Assembly: GCA_022729775.1 (NCBI GenBank)
Contig: DZBA01000030.1
Location: forward strand, 1-16,415
DNA: 16,415 bases
Direction: 5' to 3'
From: Anaerolinea thermophila
GTDB taxonomy: Bacteria; Chloroflexota; Anaerolineae; Anaerolineales; Villigracilaceae
This document shows, piece by piece, positions 1 through 8,000 of this stretch; the stretch's first letter is position 1, and the number at the start of each line of letters is the position of its first letter. The position numbers and the translations under genes were made by a program. Under the pieces are notes generated by a model, which was not told where the DNA came from, made no database searches, and worked only from the letters and a program-made list of their open reading frames with translations.

Positions 1-73
1 CCATTGGATTTGGAAATCAAATATTGGCTGACGGGGAAATAAAAAAAATTAAGTGATAAAATACCGGCACGAA

Positions 74-107
74 ACAAAGGACGCTTTGGGGGAGCATGAG
101 CCTTTGT
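74..107 (+). other. possible hairpin in SulP leader
   Basis: ACAAAGG (74-80) and CCTTTGT (101-107) form a perfect 7-bp inverted repeat with a 20-base loop, just upstream of the preferred SulP start. It is not followed by a U-tract and I recognise no riboswitch class. It may be coincidental, and it would be coding if the GTG at 53 were the true start. Confidence 0.25.
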
Positions 108-139
108 CAAATAAAATTTTTCTGTACGGAGAATTAAAT

Positions 140-1792
140 ATGCCACGTCGTTCATTGACTCGCCTGTATCAGGACGAGTTCTCAAACTATTCACTTGCCA
201 AATTCCAACAGGACGCGCTTGCAGGGCTAACCGTCGCCGCGGTTGCGCTGCCGCTGGCGCTGGCTTTTGGGGTCGCTTCGGGCGCATCCGCTGCTGCGGG
301 CTTGGTCACTGCCATCCTCGCGGGCATCATCATGGGCTTGCTCGGCGGCGCGCCCTATCAAATTTCGGGACCGACAGGCGCAATGTCTGCGGTGCTGATT
401 GTGCTTGTCCAGCGTTATGGGTTGGAAGGGATTTGGGTCGCCGGGTTACTTTCCGGCGCATTCCTGCTCATCATTGGTCTTATGCGGCTTGGACGTTTCA
501 TCGCGTTCATCCCCGCGCCCGTCATCAGCGGATTCACATCCGGCATCGCGCTGATTATCTTCATCGGGCAAATTGACAACTTTATCGGCTTCAAAACACC
601 CGGCGCAGAAACCGCCGCGCAAAAATTCATCGGATATTTCAACGCGCCGTTTTCGTTCGATTGGCACACGATTGCGCTTGGGTTGGTGGTCATCGCGACG
701 ATGTTCCTCATGCCTGCAAAGTGGAGCGCGCGCTTCCCCTCTTCGCTTTTGGGAATTATCCTCGCCTCCTTGCTCAACTTCACGCTGGGCTGGTCTGCGC
801 CCATGATCGGCGCAATTCCGCGCACGCTGCTGCTTGCAGACCGTCTCAGTTTTGCCAACATCCACTGGGAGAACTTCTCCGAATTTCTCGCGCCGACGTT
901 GACCATCACCGCGTTGGGCGCGGTTGAATCGCTGCTGTGCGGCGCGGTTGGCTCGAACATGACCGGCGTGCGCTTGCAGGCAAATCAAGAACTGATCGCG
1001 CAGGGCATTGGCAACATGACGATTCCATTTTTCGGCGGAGTCCCCGCAACGGCGGCAATTGCGCGCTCCAGCGTGGGAATCAAATCCGGCGGGCAGACTC
1101 GACTGGTCAGCATCATCCACGCGGTTGGGCTGCTGCTCTCGATGTTTTTGCTAACTCCTTTAATGGAGAAAATTCCGCTTGCCGCGCTTGCCGGCGTTTT
1201 AATGGTGACAGCCATCCGCATGAATGAATGGGACGCGATCAAGTTTATGTTCGGCAAACGCTTCAAGACAGATATGATTGCATTCACCATCACCATGCTT
1301 GCCACCATCACCCTTGACCTGACCCAAGCCATCCTGATTGGCTCATTTCTCGCGGGCGCGGTTTTCCTGAATAAGATTGCCAGCATTGATATCGAAATTC
1401 AAGACGTGGACATTGATAGATTGAAACAGCGCGGCATTGACACAGAAGGCAAATGTAAGCGCGCGCGCGTCGCCTTTCTCACGGGACCTTTGTTCTTTGC
1501 CGCAGTAGGACAATTCAACGAGGCATTCTCGAATCTTAAAGAAACACACACGCTGATTCTTTCGATGCGCGGCGTTTCGTTGATTGATACCGCCGGGCTG
1601 GAGGCGCTTCACAAACTGCATGAACGCCTGCACCAACAAGGCGGAACGCTGATGTTTGCCGGCATTCATGAAAACGTCTGCAATATCATAGAGCGCGGCG
1701 GGCTAAAGGAATTGATTGGCGCGGAAAATTTCTTCTGGTCGAGCGACCAAGCAATTGTCGAGGCGGAAAAACGCGGATGTAAGTTTTGTTAA
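140..1792 (+). CDS. SulP family anion permease with C-terminal STAS domain
   Basis: Integral membrane transporter of the SulP (SLC26) family, predicted to move an inorganic anion such as sulfate or bicarbonate across the cytoplasmic membrane; the substrate cannot be told from sequence. The 550-residue protein opens with the family signature: a short polar N-terminus, then DALAGLTVAAVALPLALAFG and YQISGPTGAMSAVL (about residues 25-85), followed by hydrophobic segments to about residue 410. The last ~110 residues form a STAS domain with an IDTAGLEAL motif near residue 483, the usual regulatory position. Length is typical for bacterial SulP proteins. An in-frame GTG at 53 would add 29 residues, but the ATG at 140 has GGAG at 128-131, eight bases upstream, and starts where SulP homology starts, so I prefer it. 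It stands alone and converges on the acyltransferase gene ending at 1971. Confidence 0.93.
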   Translation: MPRRSLTRLYQDEFSNYSLAKFQQDALAGLTVAAVALPLALAFGVASGASAAAGLVTAILAGIIMGLLGGAPYQISGPTGAMSAVLIVLVQRYGLEGIWVAGLLSGAFLLIIGLMRLGRFIAFIPAPVISGFTSGIALIIFIGQIDNFIGFKTPGAETAAQKFIGYFNAPFSFDWHTIALGLVVIATMFLMPAKWSARFPSSLLGIILASLLNFTLGWSAPMIGAIPRTLLLADRLSFANIHWENFSEFLAPTLTITALGAVESLLCGAVGSNMTGVRLQANQELIAQGIGNMTIPFFGGVPATAAIARSSVGIKSGGQTRLVSIIHAVGLLLSMFLLTPLMEKIPLAALAGVLMVTAIRMNEWDAIKFMFGKRFKTDMIAFTITMLATITLDLTQAILIGSFLAGAVFLNKIASIDIEIQDVDIDRLKQRGIDTEGKCKRARVAFLTGPLFFAAVGQFNEAFSNLKETHTLILSMRGVSLIDTAGLEALHKLHERLHQQGGTLMFAGIHENVCNIIERGGLKELIGAENFFWSSDQAIVEAEKRGCKFC

Positions 1793-1860
1793 AAAAACGG
1801 ACTCTGGAGGTTCGGTAGCGTTACAGTAAATCATGGAGTCTGCTGCGTCACCCAAAACCA

Positions 1861-1928
1861 GCCACCGATTTCACAGATTATCACCGATTTGAATTTAAAA
1901 TCCGTGATAATCTGTGCTAATCTGTGGC
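1861..1928. repeat. long imperfect inverted repeat (AATCTGTG type) between convergent genes
   Basis: The inner arms, CACAGATTATCACCGATTT (1872-1890) and AAATCCGTGATAATCTGTG (1898-1916), are complementary over 19 bp with one mismatch around a 7-base loop. The outer arms GCCACCGATT (1861-1870) and AATCTGTGGC (1919-1928) extend the stem with one more mismatch. Each arm is itself a loose direct repeat of a CACMGATT unit. No U-run follows on either strand, so a classical terminator is not indicated, although such a strong stem between convergent genes could still block read-through. The rest of 1793-1970 holds no recognisable gene. Confidence 0.8.
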
Positions 1929-1961
1929 AAAAAATTCCGACCACGTTTAAACGCTGTCTTA

Positions 1962-1980
1962 CCAGAGGTTCTACTTCTGG
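1962..1980. repeat. TTCTA-loop palindrome, unit 1, overlapping the stop codon of the 1971-2660 gene
   Basis: CCAGAGG (1962-1968), loop TTCTA (1969-1973), CTTCTGG (1974-1980). The stem is 7 bp with one G-T wobble. It belongs to the same family as the units at 5054, 12019, 12043 and 14840. The minus-strand TAG stop codon (1973-1971) is made by the loop bases CTA, so the element forms the last codons of the acyltransferase gene. Confidence 0.7.
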
Positions 1981-2660
1981 CGTCTTTGCGCTTCTTCTAA
2001 TTCCCTTACGCGCGGAAAATCCTTGTAGTATCCCCGGTAACTTTCAGGCAGCATGGACGCAATGCGACACATCACCTCATCCACAGCCGAGCGCAGCAGC
2101 GCGTCGCGTTCCGCGCCTTTGACAGATTTAATTTCAGGCGGGGCGTACATTTCACCCGAAACCGTGATGGTAATTTTCAACCGCTGAAATTTTTTCAAAC
2201 GCGCAACCACCACCGCGTCTTCTGTGCCGGTCAGCGCAACCGGCATAATCGGCGTCCCAGCCGAACTTGCAATGTAAATTACGCCGGGTTCGCCTTGAAG
2301 CAAGGTCGCGGTTTTCGAGCGCGTGCCTTCCGGCGTAATGACCATCACGCCGCCATTTTTCAAGCGCGTAATAAATTCGCGGATGGCTTTCATATCCGCC
2401 TGCCCGCGCGTCAGCCAGGTCACGTTCAACCACCACGCCACAATCCGCGCCCACCAGAATTTTTTATATTTATCGGTCAACGGGTGAATCAGGTCGTCGT
2501 TATCAATCACATAATAAACCACCAGCGAATCCAGCCTGCCCAAATGATTCGCGGCGATCATGTACCCGCCTTTGGGGATGCGGCTCACGTCGCCGCGAAT
2601 CTCGATATCCGCGATGAGGGGAAATATCTTCCGCGCAAAAAAGCGAACCGACGCGGACAT
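1971..2660 (-). CDS. 1-acyl-sn-glycerol-3-phosphate acyltransferase family (PlsC-like), second of a pair
   Basis: Predicted acyltransferase that adds an acyl chain to lysophosphatidic acid or a related acceptor at the membrane face. The 229-residue protein shows the LPLAT core: block I NHLGRLD (H39 to D44, the HX4D catalytic pair), block III PEGTRS (110-115) and a G-x-P-I-M-P-V block near 135. It starts directly after the stop of the upstream paralogue (TAA then ATG at 2663/2660), so the two are surely co-transcribed. Both share block positions and the tail pattern CRIAxM-PE--RGYY, so they arose by tandem duplication. Here the block I aromatic (F in the paralogue) is Arg42, which may mean a different acyl or acceptor preference. 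The C-terminus ends in a palindromic repeat, so the last residues may be recently altered. Confidence 0.9.
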   Translation of the reverse strand: MSASVRFFARKIFPLIADIEIRGDVSRIPKGGYMIAANHLGRLDSLVVYYVIDNDDLIHPLTDKYKKFWWARIVAWWLNVTWLTRGQADMKAIREFITRLKNGGVMVITPEGTRSKTATLLQGEPGVIYIASSAGTPIMPVALTGTEDAVVVARLKKFQRLKITITVSGEMYAPPEIKSVKGAERDALLRSAVDEVMCRIASMLPESYRGYYKDFPRVRELEEAQRRQK

Positions 2661-3329
2661 TTAAGCCTGCTCCGCGAGTAACTCTTTCAGGCGCGGATGA
2701 TCCGCGTAATAACCGCGATTGTATTCGGGAATCATCGCGGCAATGCGGCACATGATTTCATCGGTATATTCCTGCAATTTTTCATCGCGGTTTTCTTTGG
2801 GAAAAGGCGGCAGCGTAAATGATTTTCCCGCAATCAATCGAATGGGCGTGCGCCTGAATTTTTTAAGGTTTCCGATGACAATGCGGTCTTCGGAACCGAC
2901 AATCGCAACCGGCACAATCGTCCACCCCATTTTAGAGGCGAGATACGCCACGCCGGGTTTTCCCTGCGCCATTTTTTCGTCGCGCGCGCGCGTTCCTTCC
3001 GGGGCGATCACAAGCGTCTGCCCCTGCTCCATGCGCTTTATCATCTCTCGCATCGCTTTCAAATCGGGGCTGAAGCGGTTGACGAAAATTGCGTTCAGGT
3101 GTTTTCCCAGCCAGCGCAGAATGGCGTAATCCTCCCATTTTTCAGCGACAGGGATGAATAAATTCCAGTCATTCAGCCCATAATACGCCATGGGCGCGTC
3201 CAAAAAACCGAGGTGATTCACAGCGATGACAAACCCGCCCTCTTTGGGCAGGTTTTCATAACCAGTTACCCTTACTCTGGCGACGAGTTTAATCACAACA
3301 CGAATAACGAACACAATGATTGTTTTCAT
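2661..3329 (-). CDS. 1-acyl-sn-glycerol-3-phosphate acyltransferase family (PlsC-like), first of a pair
   Basis: The 222-residue LPLAT-fold acyltransferase probably acylates lysophosphatidic acid in phospholipid synthesis. A hydrophobic N-terminus (residues 3-18) could anchor it in the membrane. Catalytic HX4D is NHLGFLD (H39-D44), and PEGTRA lies at 110-115. Both sit at the same residue numbers as in the downstream paralogue, which begins on the base after this stop codon. The tail matches the pattern IMCRIAAMIPE--RGYY. There is no Shine-Dalgarno before the ATG; instead TAAAAT (3342-3337) ends seven bases before it, so the mRNA may be leaderless. A terminator at 3366-3397 insulates it from the PilZ gene. 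Which of the two copies is the housekeeping PlsC cannot be said from sequence. Confidence 0.92.
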   Translation of the reverse strand: MKTIIVFVIRVVIKLVARVRVTGYENLPKEGGFVIAVNHLGFLDAPMAYYGLNDWNLFIPVAEKWEDYAILRWLGKHLNAIFVNRFSPDLKAMREMIKRMEQGQTLVIAPEGTRARDEKMAQGKPGVAYLASKMGWTIVPVAIVGSEDRIVIGNLKKFRRTPIRLIAGKSFTLPPFPKENRDEKLQEYTDEIMCRIAAMIPEYNRGYYADHPRLKELLAEQA

Positions 3330-3336
3330 AATTTAA

Positions 3337-3342
3337 ATTTTA
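3337..3342 (-). promoter_or_regulatory. -10-like hexamer for a leaderless start of the acyltransferase at 3329
   Basis: TAAAAT on the minus strand, with seven bases (TTAAATT) before the ATG and no purine-rich ribosome binding site. A start site at normal distance from this -10 would fall on or next to the A of the ATG. No convincing -35 was seen. Confidence 0.4.
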
Positions 3343-3365
3343 TGCGAAGGCGGGATTTTATGCAA

Positions 3366-3397
3366 TAAAAAAACAAGCCCCATGCGCGGAGCTTGTT
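3366..3397 (-). terminator. rho-independent terminator after the PilZ gene
   Basis: On the minus strand AACAAGC (3397-3391) pairs perfectly with GCTTGTT (3378-3372) around a 12-base GC-rich loop, and seven U run through 3373-3367. It begins 22 bases beyond the PilZ stop codon and ends before the next gene's promoter. Confidence 0.85.
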
Positions 3398-3418
3398 CAA
3401 AGTCAACGGGAGGCAGCC

Positions 3419-3781
3419 CTACGAGTAACCGGCTTTTTGCACGCCATATTCATCGAACATTTTCAAGAAAATATGATAATCATTTTCTTCGATGTTGGTC
3501 AATTGAAAACCGGCATTATACATGGAGGTATGATACTCGTCACGGTTACACCACCGCGAACAGGCAGCAAAAGTGACAAAATCCTTCTCTCCAAGTTGAC
3601 CCGTGTTCTCGATGCGCAATACAAATTGCGCATTGGGTGGAATGGGTTTTTTGCTGTCTATTTTGAAGCCGCTCGTGCTGATGTCCGCAAGATGCCCAAT
3701 CACTTCGCCGGTCACTTCATCAAAGACGCGCATGTAATAAGAAAAAATACGACGAGACAGATTTCTACGTTCTGATACCAT
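3419..3781 (-). CDS. PilZ-domain protein (predicted cyclic-di-GMP receptor)
   Basis: This is a 120-residue single-domain protein. The two PilZ signature elements are present: the N-terminal RxxxR (R6-N-L-S-R10 within ERRNLSRR) and DxSxxG (D33-I-S-T-S-G38), about 23 residues apart, followed by beta-rich sequence. Proteins of this kind bind c-di-GMP and change a partner's activity, often in motility, adhesion or polysaccharide export. No partner gene is adjacent, so the output is unknown. The ATG at 3781 has a near-perfect AAGGAGG (3795-3789) seven bases upstream. A GTG codon just before it, at 3784, is only four bases from that site and less likely. The gene has its own promoter and its own terminator, so it looks monocistronic. 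Confidence 0.85.
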   Translation of the reverse strand: MVSERRNLSRRIFSYYMRVFDEVTGEVIGHLADISTSGFKIDSKKPIPPNAQFVLRIENTGQLGEKDFVTFAACSRWCNRDEYHTSMYNAGFQLTNIEENDYHIFLKMFDEYGVQKAGYS

Positions 3782-3816
3782 CACAGCGCCTCCTTACAAA
3801 TATGATAGTTTCATCC

Positions 3817-3845
3817 AGTATATAGCTAAAACTTTGAGGAGGCAA
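3817..3845 (-). promoter_or_regulatory. sigma-70-type promoter for the PilZ gene
   Basis: On the minus strand a -35 TTGCCT (3845-3840) and a -10 TATACT (3822-3817) are separated by exactly 17 bases. The predicted start near 3810 gives a leader of about 29 bases carrying AAGGAGG. This is the best-formed promoter in the window. Confidence 0.65.
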
Positions 3846-3850
3846 GTTTT

Positions 3851-5002
3851 TTAATTTTCTTTTTTCAAGATATGCGTCAAAATCGTCGCGCCGGAACCGC
3901 CGATGTTTTGCGCCATGCCTATTTTTGCGTCATGCACCTGCGTCTTTCCGCACTCGCCGCGCAACTGCTGGACAACCTCCACCAGTTGGTACATGCCCGT
4001 CGCGCCAACAGGATGTCCGCGCGCTTTGAGTCCGCCGCGCGTGCAAACGGGGATTTTTCCGCCGATGCCGATTTGATTCTCCAACGCAAGTTTCACCCCC
4101 TGACCGCGCTCCGCGAAGCCGCACGCTTCCAATGAAAGCGCCGCCATAATCGAAAAAGCGTCATGTAATTCAAAGAAATCAATCTGGTTTTGCGTGACGC
4201 CCGCCATTTCGTAGGCGCGCTTCGCGGATTGATACGCAGCCTGCAAAAACATCGGGTCTTTGCGCGAGTGGACGGCGATGCTATCCGTTGCGGATGCGGA
4301 AGCCGCGACCACAATTTTTTGTTTGCGCTGAACTTTTTCCGCGGGGACAATCACCATCGCCGCCGCGCCATCGCCCACAGGTGAAGCGTCCAGCAGGTTG
4401 ATGGGCGTCGCCACCATCGAAGATTTTTCAAATTTTTCCACTGTGATTTTTTCATGCAGCCGCGCATACGGATTGTGCATGGCATTGGCATGGGAGTTGA
4501 TGGAAAACTGCGCGAAGTCCTCATGCTTCCAGCCGAATTCATACATGTAGCGCCGCATGACCAGCGCGTTGATGCCCACAAAAGAAATCCCCTGTTCGAC
4601 TTCGTAATCCGCGTCGGCGGCGGTGGCAAGCGCGGCGGTGACATCGCGCCCGGCTTTGTCGGTCATCTTTTCGACTCCCAACACCAGCGCGGATTCGACA
4701 TCGCCCGAAGCGACAGCCATCAGCGCGGAACGGAACGCCGCCGCGCCCGACCCGCACGCGGCTTCTATTTTGACCGCTTCCCGCTTCCACAGCCCGATCC
4801 AATCTGCAAAAAATGTGCCGAGCTGGTTCTGTCCGCTGACCATGGAGGAAAGCATATTGCCGACAAAAAGCGCGTCCACTTTTTCCACGCCCGCGTCTTG
4901 CAACGCGGCAAAAGCGGCGTCGCCGCCAATTTCGCGCAGGGATTTATCCCAGTGTTCGTCAATCTTTGTTTGACCAATTCCAAGTATGGCTATTTTTCTC
5001 AT
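3851..5002 (-). CDS. thiolase, SCP-x/archaeal acetyl-CoA acetyltransferase type
   Basis: Predicted to condense or cleave acyl-CoA thioesters in the cytoplasm. The 383-residue protein has the nucleophilic cysteine in EAACGSGAAAFR (C83), ELHDAF at 278-283 in place of the classical NEAF, and GHPVGATG at 329-336 with catalytic His330. The final loop reads NIGGSGAT (366-373), so the second catalytic Cys of classical CxG thiolases is absent, as is common in the SCP-x-like and archaeal branch. In archaea such thiolases often sit with a DUF35 OB-fold protein and HMG-CoA synthase; neither is here, so a mevalonate role is only a possibility. The ATG has no clear Shine-Dalgarno, and TAAAAT lies seven bases upstream, suggesting a leaderless message. 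It lies between the PBP terminator and the PilZ promoter, so it is probably its own unit. Confidence 0.9.
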   Translation of the reverse strand: MRKIAILGIGQTKIDEHWDKSLREIGGDAAFAALQDAGVEKVDALFVGNMLSSMVSGQNQLGTFFADWIGLWKREAVKIEAACGSGAAAFRSALMAVASGDVESALVLGVEKMTDKAGRDVTAALATAADADYEVEQGISFVGINALVMRRYMYEFGWKHEDFAQFSINSHANAMHNPYARLHEKITVEKFEKSSMVATPINLLDASPVGDGAAAMVIVPAEKVQRKQKIVVAASASATDSIAVHSRKDPMFLQAAYQSAKRAYEMAGVTQNQIDFFELHDAFSIMAALSLEACGFAERGQGVKLALENQIGIGGKIPVCTRGGLKARGHPVGATGMYQLVEVVQQLRGECGKTQVHDAKIGMAQNIGGSGATILTHILKKEN

Positions 5003-5009
5003 ACCCTAA

Positions 5010-5015
5010 ATTTTA
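5010..5015 (-). promoter_or_regulatory. -10-like hexamer for a leaderless start of the thiolase
   Basis: TAAAAT on the minus strand is followed by TTAGGGT and then the ATG at 5002. The spacing, seven bases, is the same as in front of the acyltransferase at 3329. No good -35 was found at 16-18 bases. Confidence 0.35.
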
Positions 5016-5040
5016 CCCCAGCGGGCTGTCAGGAACTATC

Positions 5041-5078
5041 TAAAAAAAGTCAAAGTCCAGAAGTAGAACTTCTGGACT
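5041..5078 (-). terminator. rho-independent terminator after the PBP gene, made from palindrome unit 2
   Basis: AGTCCAGAAG (5054-5063), loop TAGAA, CTTCTGGACT (5069-5078) form a perfect 10-bp stem. Read on the minus strand the loop is TTCTA, and the stem is followed by TTTGACTTTTTTTAG, a U-rich tail. It starts ten bases beyond the PBP stop codon. The same palindrome family occurs elsewhere without U-tails, so this copy seems to have become, or been kept as, a terminator. Confidence 0.75.
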
Positions 5079-5087
5079 CCGTCGTAG

Positions 5088-8000
5088 TTAAGGCGCAAAT
5101 GGCGTAATTGTCCCGGTGGGTTCCTCTACCCAGGGCGTATCGGTGGGGTACGGGGTTTCGGTGGGTTCAAAAGTCGGCGTTGGCTCGAAGGTCGGCGTGG
5201 GAAGGTCGGTGGGAATGGGCGGGGCGTAATATAGGAATTTGACCGTCGCGCGTTTTTCCACTTCCGCGTTTTCGCCGATGAGGGTTAACTTCAAGTTCAC
5301 AGATTCTTCGAAGACGTTGGCAAAATCCCATGTAAAGAGCGCGCCATTTTTAACAGGCGCGGAACTTTCGTATAAAAGATTCCACGCATTAGGGCTTGAC
5401 CCAACGCTGTATTCCAATTTCCATTTTTTGAATCCCTTGTCCGCATACGCAGAGCCTTTGATTTCATAAGGGACGGACGTGATTTCTTCATTGTTGGCAA
5501 TCTTCAACTCGATGACCGGCTGCGGATCGCCCGCGCTGCATTCGCGGTCTGGGGCGTAATACAAATCGCGCGGCAGGTCGTGTTCGTCCAACCACTTGCG
5601 CCCATCGCCAGTTTTGAGCCACTCGCGCGCCCATTTATCTTGGACGTTCAACACCAATTGATCTTCACTCGGACCTTTGCACGCATCCGAAGATTGCAGT
5701 CCCGTCCACAGGTCAATTTTGATACGGCGCACCAAGTCCTGTCCCGGCGGAAGCGGAAGTTGGTCAAAGGCAAAGATTTCGTTATATTGATCATTGCATG
5801 AATTGGATGGCTCTGTCCCTGAAAGGCTGCACACAATTTTATCCACGATCCCATCCGGACGGTAAAACGGAGTCGGCGCGCCATTGGTCAAGTATGGAAC
5901 AGCAAACTCCATAAACTGCGACCAGATGGGCGCGGCGCCGCTCAAGCCGGATGAATTCATCATCGGCGTATAGTCCGCGTTGCCGATCCAAACCCCGGTG
6001 ACAAGGTCGGGTGTATATCCCATTGTCCAGTTATCGCGGATGTCGTTCGTCGTGCCGGTTTTCGCCGCGACAGGGAAGGAAAGGTTCAAGCGTGAGTTAT
6101 AGCCGAACATCCACGCGCGCGCGTTGTTATCTGAAAGGATGGATGAAATCAGGTGCGCGTGTTCGCGGCGGATGACTTGTTCGCCGGGCTGCGGCTGGTA
6201 TTCATAAATCACGTTGCCTTGATAATCGGTGATTTTGAGAATCGCTACCGGCGGGATGCGCACGCCGTTATTCGCAAAGACCGCGTACGCGGATGTAAAA
6301 TCTACCAGGCTGACTTCGCCGCCGCCGAGTGTGAGAGAAAGCCCATAATCATCGCGCGTGAGGGAAGTCACGCCGAGCCGTTTCATAAATTCAAGCAGAC
6401 CTTCCGCTTCGGGCGTTTCGGGGTTGTCATAAATACCGACAAACTCCAACGCCTTGACCGCTGGAATGTTAAAGGAATTTTGCAGCGCCACGCGCACCGT
6501 CATTGCGCCATGAAATTTTCCGTCATAGTTGCGCGGTTCGTAAGGCGGGTTTGCGCCATCGGGGAATTGAGTCGGCACGTCCCAAATCAGCGTGGATGGA
6601 GTCCAACCTTTCTCGAATGCGGCGGCATAGGTAAATGGTTTAATGGATGAACCCGGCTGGCGCGTGGGACTGGTCGCCATGTTAATTTGCCCCGCAATCT
6701 CCGCGTTGTTGAAGTCAGGCGAGCCGACCATTGCAAGAATTTCACCCGTCGAGGGGCGGATGGCAACCAACGCGCCATTGTGCGCGCTGTTTTCGTACAT
6801 CATCGCCGTCACTTGTTCTGTGACCAATTGCTGCGCGCGGTCTTGCATCACCGGGTCGAGCGTGGTGTAGACGACAAAACCAGAGCGATAGATGGTCTGC
6901 GCGTCGTATTGTGATTCCAATTGTTCGCGGATGAAGTTCACCCAATGCGGATATTTTGCGTCGAAGGAAGGCGCGCGAAACGGATAAACCTTCATCTCGT
7001 CGGCGGCTTGCGTCGCGCTGACCGGGTCAACGCAAATGGGCGTCAGGCTGTTGCTGACCGCGATGCAATTTTGCGCGGCGCTTACTTCAAACATCAACAC
7101 CAGCACCTGCTGCTGGCGAATCAACGTATCCTGCGGGTTGGTGTAAATATCATATACAGCGGGCGACTGCGGCAAGCCCGCAAGGAAGGACGCTTCGCCA
7201 AGCGTTAACTCTTTTGCGGATTTTCCAAAATAAGTTTCGGCGGCGGCTTCGATTCCATAAGCGAGGTTGCCATAATAAATTTCGTTAAGGTACAGTTCCA
7301 AAATTTCATCTTTGGAATATCGGCGCGTAATTTCTGCCGCGAGGATGATCTCGCGCGTCTTGCGCGAATAACTGCGCTCGGCGCGTTCTTCGGGCGAGAG
7401 GAGCAGCGCGCGCGCCAATTGCTGCGTGATGGTGGAAGCGCCGGAGACCGTTCCGCCGCTTTGGTAGTTCTGCCATAACGCGCGGATGATTCCAAACAGG
7501 TCAAAGCCGGGATGCGAATAGAAAGACTTATCTTCGGTGGCAATGGTGGCGGCGACGAGATTTGGCGAAATATCCTTTAAGGGAATATACGTCCTGCGTC
7601 CGGCGTTGGGGTCGAGGATTTCATAGAGCGGCTGACCATTGCGGTCTAAGATGCGCGTGGTCTCGAATTGTGACGCGCGATTCTTCAAGTCGCTCACATC
7701 GGGCAAGGCGCTGGCGATGGCGTAATATTGATAGACAAAATATGAGCCAACGCACAAGCCGACGATGACCAATAGAAATAACGAGATGACAAATCCGCGC
7801 AAAAGACAGCCCTTATTTCCGCGCCACCAGTTGACAACGTTGAAATAAGGTGGGGCTGAAGATTCGTCCGGCGGTTGGGAATAACTTTGCGTCTGCGCGG
7901 GATGTTGTGGACGTTGCTGCGCGGCAGGTGGATATGATGGATGCGGCTGTGGAGGTCGCGGCTTACTGGTCGGCTGGTATGCGGCAGGCGTGACGCGCGT

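Noticed and set aside
53..139. GTG-initiated extension of the SulP permease by 29 residues
   Set aside because: No ribosome binding site at proper spacing and no family-like residues; the ATG at 140 has GGAG eight bases upstream.
446..1120. Long minus-strand open frames opposite the SulP gene (and similar antisense frames opposite the PBP, thiolase and sulfatases)
   Set aside because: They are shadows caused by GC-rich codon bias: Arg/Ala/Pro/His-rich residues, no domain signals, and they fall opposite genes with clear catalytic or family motifs.
1798..1845. GGACTCTGGAGGTTC stretch after the SulP gene as a sixth palindrome unit
   Set aside because: It shares the GGACTC start and a GTTC core, but the second stem half is missing, so pairing cannot be shown.
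5003..5035. CTGACA as a -35 element for the thiolase promoter
   Set aside because: It lies only 11 bases from TAAAAT, too short for a sigma-70 promoter.
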